DNA from: Shimia_B sp039198835
GTDB taxonomy: Bacteria > Pseudomonadota > Alphaproteobacteria > Rhodobacterales > Rhodobacteraceae
NCBI GenBank assembly: GCA_039198835.1
Contig: JBCCTH010000125.1
Location: 1 to 8,475, forward strand
Direction: 5' to 3'
Length of the DNA: 8,475 nucleotides
Numbering within the stretch: the first letter of the stretch is position 1; each line of letters starts with the position of its first letter. The notes beneath the pieces were generated by a model. The model did no database searches. It saw only the letters and a program-made list of their open reading frames with translations, and was not told the origin of the DNA. Positions 1 through 7,298 of the stretch are shown here, piece after piece. The position numbers and the translations under genes were made by a program.

Positions 1-527
1 CCGCGCTCAACCCGATCATCCAGATCTTCAAGCCCGTCTCGCCGCTCGCATGGCTGCCTATCGTGACGATGGTTGTCTCAGCCGTTTACGTCACAAATGA
101 CGGCTGGTTCGCGAAGTCTTTCCTCAACTCCGCGATCACGGTGACGCTGTGTTCGCTTTGGCCCACGCTCATCAACACGGCGCTCGGTGTGAGCTCCATC
201 GACAAAGACCTCGTGAACGTCTCCAAGGTGCTCAAAATGAGCACTTGGACGAAAATCACCAAGCTGGTGCTGCCGTCTGCGCTTCCGCTCATCTTTACAG
301 GTCTTCGCCTTTCGCTCGGCGTGGGCTGGATGGTTCTGATCGCGGCAGAAATGCTCGCTCAGAACCCCGGCCTCGGGAAGTTTGTCTGGGATGAATTCCA
401 GAACGGCTCTTCGCAGTCGCTGGCGCGGATCATGGTGGCGGTCTTCACCATCGGCATCATCGGCTTCCTGCTTGATCGCCTGATGTATGCGATCCAGTCG
501 CTTTTCACCTTCTCCAATCACCGGTAA
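1..527 (+). CDS. nrtB: Nitrate ABC transporter permease NrtB, 3' part (5' end outside window)
   Basis: Inner-membrane permease of a nitrate/nitrite ABC importer; it forms the channel driven by the downstream ATPase. The frame is open from the first complete codon at base 3, so the GTG at 63 and the ATG at 69 are internal; the preceding residues (LNPIIQIFKPVSPLAWLPIV) already read as NrtB. The visible 174 residues hold several hydrophobic segments and the BPD_transp_1 cytoplasmic loop (the EAA-type ATPase contact), seen as VSKVLKMSTWTKITKLVLP followed by SALPLIFTGLRLSLGVGW. A further hydrophobic segment (VAVFTIGIIGFLLDRLMYAI) lies near the C terminus. The stop at 525-527 is five bases before the next ATG, with no clear ribosome binding site between, suggesting translational coupling. 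Taurine, sulfonate and cyanate permeases share this fold; the nitrate assignment rests on NrtB-like sequence and on the nasA context. Confidence 0.9.
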   Translation, partial: ALNPIIQIFKPVSPLAWLPIVTMVVSAVYVTNDGWFAKSFLNSAITVTLCSLWPTLINTALGVSSIDKDLVNVSKVLKMSTWTKITKLVLPSALPLIFTGLRLSLGVGWMVLIAAEMLAQNPGLGKFVWDEFQNGSSQSLARIMVAVFTIGIIGFLLDRLMYAIQSLFTFSNHR

Positions 528-532
528 TCCCC

Positions 533-2233
533 ATGGCTCTGTTGAACCTGACAAACGTCTCGAAGAGCTTCGGTGAAGGTGCCAGGCGCACCGACGTGCT
601 CAAGGATATCAATCTGAAAGTCGAGGAGGGCGAGTTCCTCGTTCTCCTCGGCTTCTCGGGCACCGGCAAGACGACGCTGATCAACCTGCTTGCCGGGCTT
701 GAGATGCCCTCCAAGGGCAGCGTCGAATTCAAGGGCGCGCCGATCACCGGCCCCGGCCCGGAGCGCGGCGTGATCTTCCAGAGCTATTCGCTCATGCCTT
801 GGCTCACCGTGAACGGGACTGTCAGCCTCGCGGTTGATTCCATATTTCCTGGCATGCCAAGGGCTGAAAAGGCCGCGAAGGTTGAAAAATACGTAAACAT
901 GGTGGGCCTCGGCCATGCTGCGGGGCGCCGCCCCGCGGAGCTTTCAGGGGGGATGCGACAGCGCGTGAACGTGGCGCGCGCGCTCGCGATGAACCCGGAG
1001 GTTCTCCTTCTCGATGAGCCGCTCTCGGCGCTGGACGCACTGACGCGCGCCAACCTCGCCGATGAGATCGAGCAGATCTGGGAGGGCGACAAAAAGACCT
1101 GCGTTCTGATTACCAACGATGTGGATGAGGCGATTGTTCTGGCCGACCGGATCATCGCGCTCAACCCCGACGGCACGCTGGGCGAAGAATTCAAGGTCGA
1201 TATCCCGCGTCCGCGCGAACGGACCGCGATGAACCATCACGAGGGCTTCAAGACGCTGCGCGCCTCGGTGACGTCCTATCTGATGGATGTGGGCATCGCA
1301 TCGAAGGTCGAAGGCACAAAGCAGCTCCCCAATGTGACGCCGATCCACGGCGTGCCCTCGGCTGTCGCCAAGGCTCAGGACGGGCTCCTTGAAAACCGGT
1401 TTCTCGATTTCTCGCAGCTTCACAAAGTCTACCCGACGCCCAAGGGGCCGCTCACGGTCGTTGAAGATTTCGACCTCAAGATCAACAAGGGCGAGTTCAT
1501 TTCACTGATCGGGCATTCCGGGTGCGGGAAATCCACTGTGTTGACCATGGCGGCTGGCCTGAACGGCATCTCAAAAGGCGCAATCAAGCTCGATGGACGC
1601 CACGTTGAGGGCGCGGACCCCGAGCGCGCGGTGGTCTTTCAGGCACCGTCGCTCTTCCCCTGGCTGAGCGCCAAGGAGAACGTGGCAATCGGGGCGGATC
1701 GCGTCTATCCCCGCGCGTCGCAAGCCGAGCGCCAGGATGTGGTTGAATACTATCTTGAACGCGTGGGCCTCGCAGACGCGATGAACAAACCCGCCTCATC
1801 GCTGTCGAACGGGATGCAGCAGCGCGTTGGCATCGCACGGGCCTTCGCCCTCTCGCCCAAACTGCTCTTGCTCGATGAGCCGTTCGGAATGCTTGACAGC
1901 CTCACCCGCTGGGAGCTGCAAGAAGTGCTCATGGAGGTCTGGTCGCGGACGAAAGTCACCGCGATCTGCGTGACCCATGATGTCGATGAAGCGATCTTGC
2001 TCGCCGATCGCGTCGTGATGATGACGAATGGCCCGCGCGCGACGATCGGTAAGATCACCGATGTGAAGCTTCCGCGCCCGAGAACCCGCAAGGCGCTTCT
2101 TGAGCATCCCGACTATTACGCCTACCGGCAGGAAGTGCTCGATTTTCTGGAGGAATACGAGCACGGCGCGACGCCCAAGCCAAAGGCGGAAACCGAGGAA
2201 GAGCCCGTCAAACCGGCCGTGGCGGCAGAGTAA
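533..2233 (+). CDS. nrtC: Nitrate ABC transporter ATP-binding protein, two fused ATPase domains (NrtC/NrtD type)
   Basis: Cytoplasmic ATPase that powers nitrate import with NrtB. The 566 residues contain two complete nucleotide-binding domains, so one chain supplies both halves of the ATPase dimer. Domain 1: Walker A GFSGTGKTT (40-48), Q-loop Gln83, signature LSGGM (137-141), Walker B LLLDE (158-162), and Asn195 where the H-loop His is expected (ITNDVDEA). A linker covers about 213-290. Domain 2: Walker A GHSGCGKST (327-335), Q-loop Gln370, signature LSNGM (424-428), Walker B Asp448/Glu449, H-loop His482 (THDVDEA). The tail after about 540 is rich in Glu, Pro, Lys and Ala and looks disordered. 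Cyanobacterial NrtC instead joins one ATPase domain to a NrtA-like domain, which is absent here. The ATG at 533 is chosen because it immediately follows the nrtB stop and gives a normal ABC N terminus. The stop TAA overlaps an ATG at 2233. Confidence 0.93.
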   Translation: MALLNLTNVSKSFGEGARRTDVLKDINLKVEEGEFLVLLGFSGTGKTTLINLLAGLEMPSKGSVEFKGAPITGPGPERGVIFQSYSLMPWLTVNGTVSLAVDSIFPGMPRAEKAAKVEKYVNMVGLGHAAGRRPAELSGGMRQRVNVARALAMNPEVLLLDEPLSALDALTRANLADEIEQIWEGDKKTCVLITNDVDEAIVLADRIIALNPDGTLGEEFKVDIPRPRERTAMNHHEGFKTLRASVTSYLMDVGIASKVEGTKQLPNVTPIHGVPSAVAKAQDGLLENRFLDFSQLHKVYPTPKGPLTVVEDFDLKINKGEFISLIGHSGCGKSTVLTMAAGLNGISKGAIKLDGRHVEGADPERAVVFQAPSLFPWLSAKENVAIGADRVYPRASQAERQDVVEYYLERVGLADAMNKPASSLSNGMQQRVGIARAFALSPKLLLLDEPFGMLDSLTRWELQEVLMEVWSRTKVTAICVTHDVDEAILLADRVVMMTNGPRATIGKITDVKLPRPRTRKALLEHPDYYAYRQEVLDFLEEYEHGATPKPKAETEEEPVKPAVAAE

Positions 2234-2340
2234 TGCGCGCCGCGCGCTTTCTCTTGCCTTTTGGTCTCGGCAGTGGGCGCAGGCGCGCTTGGGTCTGCTC
2301 CGCATCGCTTGGGCATGGCGACCTGGAGGCGCGTGGCTGA
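2233..2340 (+). CDS. Possible 35-residue mini-ORF linking nrtC and the oxidoreductase gene
   Basis: Its ATG (2233-2235) shares a base with the nrtC stop (TAATG), and its TGA (2338-2340) shares a base with the next gene's ATG (TGATG). The predicted peptide begins MRAARFLLPFGLGSGRRR; it is rich in Arg and Gly, with no recognised family and no clear membrane segment. No good ribosome binding site precedes it, so any translation would depend on ribosomes finishing nrtC. It spans the whole gap between two conserved genes, so it could be a coupling peptide, or simply a chance open frame in GC-rich DNA. The overlaps at both ends are what make it worth recording. It is not evidence of a functional protein. 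Confidence 0.25.
   Translation: MRAARFLLPFGLGSGRRRAWVCSASLGHGDLEARG
2235..2247 (+). other. Short GC-rich hairpin just after the nrtC stop
   Basis: Five perfect G-C/C-G pairs (2235-2239 with 2243-2247) enclose a three-base loop, followed by a pyrimidine-rich stretch (TTTCTCTTGCCTTTT, 2248-2262). It resembles a weak intrinsic terminator or an RNA-processing hairpin between the transport and reductase genes, but the T-run is interrupted and such short GC inverted repeats arise easily in this composition. Confidence 0.2.
2325..2329 (+). promoter_or_regulatory. Ribosome binding site deciding the oxidoreductase start
   Basis: GGAGG lies ten bases upstream of the ATG at 2340. It supports this start over a longer reading frame that begins inside nrtC at 2100, because the protein from 2340 begins exactly at the expected FAD-binding strand (MERLVVIGAGMAAG). 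Confidence 0.65.
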
Positions 2341-3560
2341 TGGAGCGGCTCGTGGTCATTGGCGCGGGGATGGCAGCTGGCCGGATGCTTGAGCATCTCA
2401 CGGCGGCCACCTCGGAGTATGAGATCACCCTCGTTAATGCCGAGCCGCGCGGCACCTATAACCGCTTGATGCTCTCGCCCGTCTTGGCGGGCGAGAAGAC
2501 GTATCCCGATATCATAACCCATGATGATGCCTGGTATGCCGCCCGTGGGATCAAAACGCGCTTTGGCGAGCGCGTTCTCGGCATCGACCGGGCTGTGAAA
2601 CGTGTCGCATGCGAGACCGGGCCTTTGGATTATGATCGCCTCGTCATCGCGACGGGCTCGAGCCCGTTCATCGTCCCGCTCCCGGGCCATGATCTTGACG
2701 GCGTGATCCCCTATCGCGACCTGGAGGATACCGAGCGCATGATGTCGCTGCCCATGGGCGCGAAGGCGGTGGTGATCGGCGGCGGCCTTCTAGGGCTTGA
2801 AGCGGCCGCTGGCATGGCCGCGCGGGGCATTGATGTCACCGTGATCCATATCATGGGCCACCTCATGGAGCGCCAGCTTGACCCCGAGGCCGCAAGCCTC
2901 TTGCAGGCCTCGCTGGAAGCCAAGGGCATCGCCATCCTGTGCGACGCCCATTCCGAGGCGATCCTGGGCGAGGCAGGGCATGTGACGGGCCTCAAGCTGA
3001 AGGATGGCAGGGTGATCCCTTGCGATCTTTTATGCATGGCGGTGGGGATCAGGCCCGCGATCCAGCTTGCGAAAGAGGCGGGTCTGGCGACCGACAAAGG
3101 CATCATCGTCGATGATCAGCTTCGCACGTCTGACGCGGATATCTTTGCGCTCGGCGAATGCACCGAGCATCGCGGCGCGATCTTCGGGCTCGTAGCTCCG
3201 CTTTATGATCAAGCGGATGTGCTGGCCAAGACCCTTCGGGGGGAGCCCGCCACCTTCGTCCAGAAGAGCCTGAGTACAAAGCTCAAGGTGACTGGCTGTG
3301 ATCTGTTCTCGGCAGGCGATTTCGCTGAGAGCGCGGAGCGCGAAAACATCCTTTATCGTGAGGACGGCATCTATAAGCGCCTCATCCTCGAAGAAGACCG
3401 GCTTATCGGCGCGGTGATGTATGGCGACACCGGCGACGGTGCTTGGTTTTTTGATCTCATCCAGTCTGGTCAAGCGGTCTCCGAGGTGCGCGATACGCTG
3501 ATCTTTGGCGAAGCCTATGCCGGGAAAGCCGCGCTCCCGCGCTGCTCTTTGGCGGCATGA
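2340..3560 (+). CDS. FAD/NAD(P)H-dependent oxidoreductase, NirB N-terminal-like; probable electron-transfer subunit of nitrate reductase
   Basis: A 406-residue pyridine nucleotide-disulfide family flavoprotein, expected to oxidise NAD(P)H through FAD and pass electrons to NasA in the cytoplasm. Seen in order: FAD dinucleotide motif GAGMAAG (8-14), ATGS (104-107), NAD(P)-binding motif GGGLLGLEAA (147-156), and the second FAD motif TSDADIFALGECTEH (263-277). The stretch VTVIHIMGHLMERQLD is typical of the NirB/rubredoxin reductase-like group. It ends before any BFD [2Fe-2S] or siroheme-binding part, so it is not a complete nitrite reductase; the BFD-like cluster is on NasA instead. The 3' end overlaps nasA by four bases (ATGA), implying coupled translation and likely a 1:1 partnership. 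Names differ between organisms (Bacillus NasB, Klebsiella NasC, or 'NirB-like'), so no symbol is assigned. The direct nitrate reductase partnership is inferred from adjacency. Confidence 0.87.
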   Translation: MERLVVIGAGMAAGRMLEHLTAATSEYEITLVNAEPRGTYNRLMLSPVLAGEKTYPDIITHDDAWYAARGIKTRFGERVLGIDRAVKRVACETGPLDYDRLVIATGSSPFIVPLPGHDLDGVIPYRDLEDTERMMSLPMGAKAVVIGGGLLGLEAAAGMAARGIDVTVIHIMGHLMERQLDPEAASLLQASLEAKGIAILCDAHSEAILGEAGHVTGLKLKDGRVIPCDLLCMAVGIRPAIQLAKEAGLATDKGIIVDDQLRTSDADIFALGECTEHRGAIFGLVAPLYDQADVLAKTLRGEPATFVQKSLSTKLKVTGCDLFSAGDFAESAERENILYREDGIYKRLILEEDRLIGAVMYGDTGDGAWFFDLIQSGQAVSEVRDTLIFGEAYAGKAALPRCSLAA

Positions 3561-6187
3561 TGGACGGCTCTCTCCCTTCGCTGCGCTCCACGTGCGCATA
3601 TTGCGGCGTGGGGTGCGGGGTCACGCTGACGCCAGACGGGGCGGGCGGGCTCATCGTGCGCGGTGATGAAAGCCACCCGGCGAATTTTGGAAAGCTCTGC
3701 TCGAAGGGCTCGGCGCTGGGCGATACCGTGGGCACAGACCACCGGCTCAGATCGCCGCTCATCAAGGGCCAAGAAGCGACATGGGATCAAGCGCTTCAAA
3801 CCGTCGCCGACCGCTTCCGCCAGACCATGGAAGAGCACGGGCCTGACGCTTGCGCCTTTTATGTCTCCGGTCAGCTCCTCACCGAAGATTATTACATCGC
3901 CAACAAGCTCATCAAAGGCTTCATCGGCACCGCCAATATCGATACGAATTCGCGGCTTTGCATGGCGTCCACGGTGGCCGGTCACAAACGCGCCTTCGGA
4001 ACAGATACCGTGCCAGGCACCTATGAGGATTTCGACACGGCCGATCTTGTCGTGCTCGTTGGCTCAAATTTGGCCTGGTGCCATCCGATCCTGCACCAGC
4101 GGGTCCTCAAGGCGCGGCGCGAGCGCGGAACGAAGCTTGTCGTCATTGATCCGCGCCGCACGGCGAGCTGCGATGCGGCGGATCTCCACCTTCCACTCGC
4201 CCCTGGCTCGGATGTCGCGCTGTTCAATCGCCTCCTGGCGAGGATCGCCTCCGATGGCGCGGTCGATAGCGGATATCAGGCCTTTACCAACGGGCTTGAA
4301 GGAGCGGTTCACGCCGCCGCCAGCGACAATATAGACGCCACTGGCCTCGATCCGGCGCTGATCGAGGAATTCTGCGATTTATGGATCTCGACCGAACGGA
4401 CTGTCACGGTCTTTTCCCAGGGCGTGAACCAATCGACGTCGGGCGCGGACAAGGTCAACGCTATCCTGAATTGCCATCTTGCCACCGGGCGTATCGGACG
4501 GCCGGGCATGGGGCCGCTTTCGGTCACGGGGCAACCCAATGCGATGGGGGGGCGCGAAGTGGGCGGGCTTGCCAACATGCTCGCCGCCCATCTTGATATC
4601 GAGAACCCAGAACATCGCGCGGCGGTCCAAAGCTTCTGGAACGCGCCCGAGATCCCGCAATCGCAGGGCCTCAAGGCCGTCGATATGTTTCGTGCTGTGG
4701 GCGAGGGCCGCATCAAGGCGCTCTGGGTGATCCATACCAACCCCGCCGTCAGCATGCCCGAGGCCGACGCCGTGCGTGATGCGATCGCCGGCTGTGATTT
4801 CGTCGCCGTCAGCGACATCACCGATCAGACCGATACCGCGCGCCTCGCCGATGTGCTTTTGCCCGCCGCCGCCTGGGCCGAGAAAAGCGGGACAGTCACC
4901 AATTCAGACCGGATCATCAGCCGCCAGCGCGCCGTATTGCCGCCTTTCGCGGGTGCCAAGCCCGATTGGGAGATCATCGCAGAGGTCGGTCAGCGCATGG
5001 GCTGGCAGGAGGCCTTTTCCTACACATCGGAGGCCGAGCTCTTTCGCGAGCATGCGGCCCTTTCCGGGATCGCCGGGGATTTCGGGCGCGATTTTGATAT
5101 CTCCGCCTGGGCTGACCTGAGCGATGAAGCCTATTTCGCGCTCAAGCCCACGCGCTGGCCCGTGACCAAAGGCCGCCAAGGCGGGCGCTTTTTCGCGGAT
5201 GGCAAGTTTTTCCATGCTGATGGCTGCGCCAAGCTGGTGCCGGTAAGCTGGAAACCACCGGCCTCGAAGCGCGCGCCGCGTTATCCGTTCACGTTCAACA
5301 CCGGGCGCGTGAGGGACCAATGGCACACCATGACGAGAACCGGCTTGTCGCCGCGCCTCAGCGCGCATTTGGCGGAGCCGTTCCTTGATATCCACCCTGA
5401 GGATGCAGCTCGAAAGGGGATCGAGGCCGCCGATCTTGTTGAAGTGAAAAACCCCCATGGCACGGCCATTCTGCGCGCCCGGTTGACGCGCGATGTGACG
5501 CGCGGCCAGGTCTTCGCGCCCATGCATTGGACAGCCGAGACCGCGCCGTCCGGCCGCATCGATGCGCTCGTTGCCGCCGCCGTTGATCCGGTATCGGGAC
5601 AGCCCGAGAGCAAGGCCTCGGTCGTGGCCCTCGAGAAGTTTGATGCCGCTTGGTATGGGTTCGCCGTGAGCGTTGAGCGGCCCCGCGCCAAAGCTGATTA
5701 TTGGGCGCTTGCTCCGGTGGAAGCGGGCTTTCGCATCGAACTTGCGGGGCGTGCGCCCATCAGCGATTGGGAAGCAGAAGCGCGGCGCATGTTCAACTTG
5801 CCCGCCGCGCGCGTCACATCGCTCACTGATCCGGCGCGCGGCATGGCGCGGCTCGCCTTCCATCACGAAGGCCGCCTTTTGGCAGCTCTCTTTGTCGCGC
5901 GCGAACCTGTCGCCGTGATGCGCGATTATCTCGCGGCCCAGCCCGGCAAAGACGCCCGCGGAATTCTGACGGGGCGCACGCCCGCCGATGTGCCCGATCC
6001 TGGCCCAACGCTGTGTTCGTGTTTCAGCGTGGGCGTGAACACCATCGTCCGCGCCATCGAAGCCGATCACCTCGTTGATGTCGATGCCGTGGGGGCCGCT
6101 CTGCGCGCGGGGACGAACTGCGGCTCCTGCCGCCCTGAAATCAAAGCGCTTCTGACGAGTATCCGGCGCCCCCAAGCCGCCGAATAG
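3557..6187 (+). CDS. nasA: Assimilatory nitrate reductase catalytic subunit NasA with C-terminal BFD-like [2Fe-2S] domain
   Basis: Cytoplasmic Mo-bis-MGD enzyme that reduces nitrate to nitrite for nitrogen assimilation. The 876 residues show the N-terminal [4Fe-4S] ligands Cys13, Cys16, Cys20 and Cys48 with the conserved Lys50 (CSKG). The molybdopterin oxidoreductase domain (about 65-500) carries Cys135 in NSRLCMAS, the expected Mo ligand of the NasA/Nap group. A molybdopterin dinucleotide-binding domain starts near 576 (RYPFTFNTGRVRDQWH) and runs to about 690. The C-terminal BFD-like domain has CSC (Cys820, Cys822) and CGSC (Cys855, Cys858). There is no twin-arginine signal, which fits a cytoplasmic assimilatory enzyme rather than periplasmic Nap. 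The start ATG overlaps the stop of the oxidoreductase gene; a second in-frame ATG follows at 3560. The length matches BFD-containing NasA proteins, and no key residue appears to be missing. Confidence 0.96.
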   Translation: MMDGSLPSLRSTCAYCGVGCGVTLTPDGAGGLIVRGDESHPANFGKLCSKGSALGDTVGTDHRLRSPLIKGQEATWDQALQTVADRFRQTMEEHGPDACAFYVSGQLLTEDYYIANKLIKGFIGTANIDTNSRLCMASTVAGHKRAFGTDTVPGTYEDFDTADLVVLVGSNLAWCHPILHQRVLKARRERGTKLVVIDPRRTASCDAADLHLPLAPGSDVALFNRLLARIASDGAVDSGYQAFTNGLEGAVHAAASDNIDATGLDPALIEEFCDLWISTERTVTVFSQGVNQSTSGADKVNAILNCHLATGRIGRPGMGPLSVTGQPNAMGGREVGGLANMLAAHLDIENPEHRAAVQSFWNAPEIPQSQGLKAVDMFRAVGEGRIKALWVIHTNPAVSMPEADAVRDAIAGCDFVAVSDITDQTDTARLADVLLPAAAWAEKSGTVTNSDRIISRQRAVLPPFAGAKPDWEIIAEVGQRMGWQEAFSYTSEAELFREHAALSGIAGDFGRDFDISAWADLSDEAYFALKPTRWPVTKGRQGGRFFADGKFFHADGCAKLVPVSWKPPASKRAPRYPFTFNTGRVRDQWHTMTRTGLSPRLSAHLAEPFLDIHPEDAARKGIEAADLVEVKNPHGTAILRARLTRDVTRGQVFAPMHWTAETAPSGRIDALVAAAVDPVSGQPESKASVVALEKFDAAWYGFAVSVERPRAKADYWALAPVEAGFRIELAGRAPISDWEAEARRMFNLPAARVTSLTDPARGMARLAFHHEGRLLAALFVAREPVAVMRDYLAAQPGKDARGILTGRTPADVPDPGPTLCSCFSVGVNTIVRAIEADHLVDVDAVGAALRAGTNCGSCRPEIKALLTSIRRPQAAE

Positions 6188-6190
6188 AAC

Positions 6191-6196
6191 AAGGAG
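6191..6196 (+). promoter_or_regulatory. Ribosome binding site of cysG
   Basis: AAGGAG, seven bases before the ATG at 6204, is the strongest Shine-Dalgarno match in the window. It lies in the 16-base gap after nasA and fixes the start of the siroheme synthase at MHAFPMFIK, the normal N terminus of this family. Confidence 0.8.
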
Positions 6197-6203
6197 AGAG
6201 CCG

Positions 6204-7298
6204 ATGCATGCATTTCCGATGTTCATCAAGACGACGGGCCGACGGGTCGTGATCGTCGGGGGTGGTGAGCAAGCCGCGCAAAAAGCGCGCCTCATTCTCA
6301 AGACAGACGCCCAAATTGTCCTGGCCGCCCCGGCGCTTGATCCCGAGCTTTCCGCCCTGGTGGAAACGGACCGTGCCGAGCAGCATCGCGGGGCCATCGA
6401 TGTCTCGCTCTTTGATGATGCGGCGATGGCCTTCATCGCCACCGGCTGCATCGGGATAGATGCGTCTATCCATGCCATTGCCCGCGCCGCCCGCTGCGCT
6501 GTCAATGTCGTCGACCAACCCGATCTCTGCGAGGTGACCACGCCCGCAATCGTGGATCGTGATCCGGTGGTGATCGCCATCGGCACAGAAGGGGCCGCGC
6601 CTGTCCTGGCGCGTCAGATCAAAACGAAGCTTGAAGAAGACCTCCCCCAGAGCCTTGGCGGGCTGGCCGCGCTCGCGGGGCGTTTGCGAGGCGCTGTCGC
6701 CCGGCATGTCGCGCGCCCGCAGCGGCGCGATTTTTGGCGCTGGGTCTTCGCGGAGACGCCGCGCCAGCCTTGGGAGAAAGGCGCAGAGCACCATGCGTCG
6801 CAGGCGATCAAGCGTGCGATCTCATCGGGTGGCGCGCCAAAGGGAACCGATAAAGGGGCCATCGCCGTCGTGGGGGCAGGGCCCGGCGCGCGCGATCTGC
6901 TGACATTGCGCGCGGTCCAACGTCTTCAGGAAGCCGATGTGATTTTTTATGACGGCAAGGCGGGCGAAGACGCGCTTGAGCTTGCGCGCCGTGACGCCGA
7001 ACGCATCTATGTCGGCCCCGTTCCGGGCGCCCATGCCTGGCCGCGGCAAGCCATTCGCGCGCGGATCCTGGCCGAGGCGCGGCGGGGCTGCCGCGTTGTG
7101 ACGTTGAGCACGGGTGACGCGACCGAAACCGCCAGCGCATTCGCCCTAGAAGACGAGGCGCGTGCCGATGGTCTCTCGGTTGAAATCGTGCCTGGCATTG
7201 TCACTCTTTCTTGCCAGTCTCGCGCGTCTTCCTCTAGCGTGGCCGCCACGGGCGCGGCAGGGGGCGAAGACTATTGGCAGGAAGCGAAAAGCGGATAG
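6204..7298 (+). CDS. cysG: Siroheme synthase (CysG type) with intact dehydrogenase/ferrochelatase half and a degenerate, truncated methyltransferase half
   Basis: Siroheme is the cofactor of assimilatory nitrite and sulfite reductases. Residues 1 to about 200 match the precorrin-2 dehydrogenase/sirohydrochlorin ferrochelatase domain: NAD-binding VVIVGGGEQAAQKA (15-28), NVVD with Asp104 at the position of the known catalytic Asp of Salmonella CysG, and TPAIVDRDPVVIAIGTEGAA (113-132). From about 219 a uroporphyrinogen-III methyltransferase (SUMT) domain begins normally (VGAGPGARDLLTLRAVQRLQ, 223-242). Key motifs are then altered: the usual YDRLV reads YDGKA (249-253), the VGK motif reads VGP (270-272), and the expected RLKGGDPFVFGRGGEE region reads TLSTGDATETASAFALED (300-317). 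Similarity ends at VEIVPGI (326-332). An unrelated 32-residue tail follows, so roughly 110-120 residues of the normal domain are missing. I infer dehydrogenase/ferrochelatase activity may remain while methyltransferase activity is lost, requiring a separate CobA/SUMT elsewhere. Confidence 0.85.
   Translation: MHAFPMFIKTTGRRVVIVGGGEQAAQKARLILKTDAQIVLAAPALDPELSALVETDRAEQHRGAIDVSLFDDAAMAFIATGCIGIDASIHAIARAARCAVNVVDQPDLCEVTTPAIVDRDPVVIAIGTEGAAPVLARQIKTKLEEDLPQSLGGLAALAGRLRGAVARHVARPQRRDFWRWVFAETPRQPWEKGAEHHASQAIKRAISSGGAPKGTDKGAIAVVGAGPGARDLLTLRAVQRLQEADVIFYDGKAGEDALELARRDAERIYVGPVPGAHAWPRQAIRARILAEARRGCRVVTLSTGDATETASAFALEDEARADGLSVEIVPGIVTLSCQSRASSSSVAATGAAGGEDYWQEAKSG
7259..7264 (+). promoter_or_regulatory. 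Candidate ribosome binding site for the last open frame
   Basis: AGGGGG inside the cysG 3' end, nine bases before a TTG at 7274. It is the only reasonable Shine-Dalgarno-like match found for the downstream frame. G-runs are common in this DNA, so support is weak. Confidence 0.25.

Noticed and set aside
2100..2339. 80-residue N-terminal extension of the oxidoreductase starting inside nrtC
   Set aside because: The extension is Arg/Ser/Pro-rich out-of-frame nrtC sequence; the FAD-binding fold starts exactly at 2340, where a GGAGG site is correctly spaced.
1796..2455. 219-codon minus-strand frame over the nrtC 3' end and the mini-ORF junction
   Set aside because: It mirrors the conserved second ATPase domain in antisense and has no family-like sequence; composition is typical of shadow frames.
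4904..6586. 560-codon open frame on the minus strand across nasA and cysG
   Set aside because: It lies antisense to two clearly conserved genes, spans their junction, is rich in Arg, Ala and Gly, and shows no recognisable motif. Long antisense frames are common in GC-rich coding DNA.
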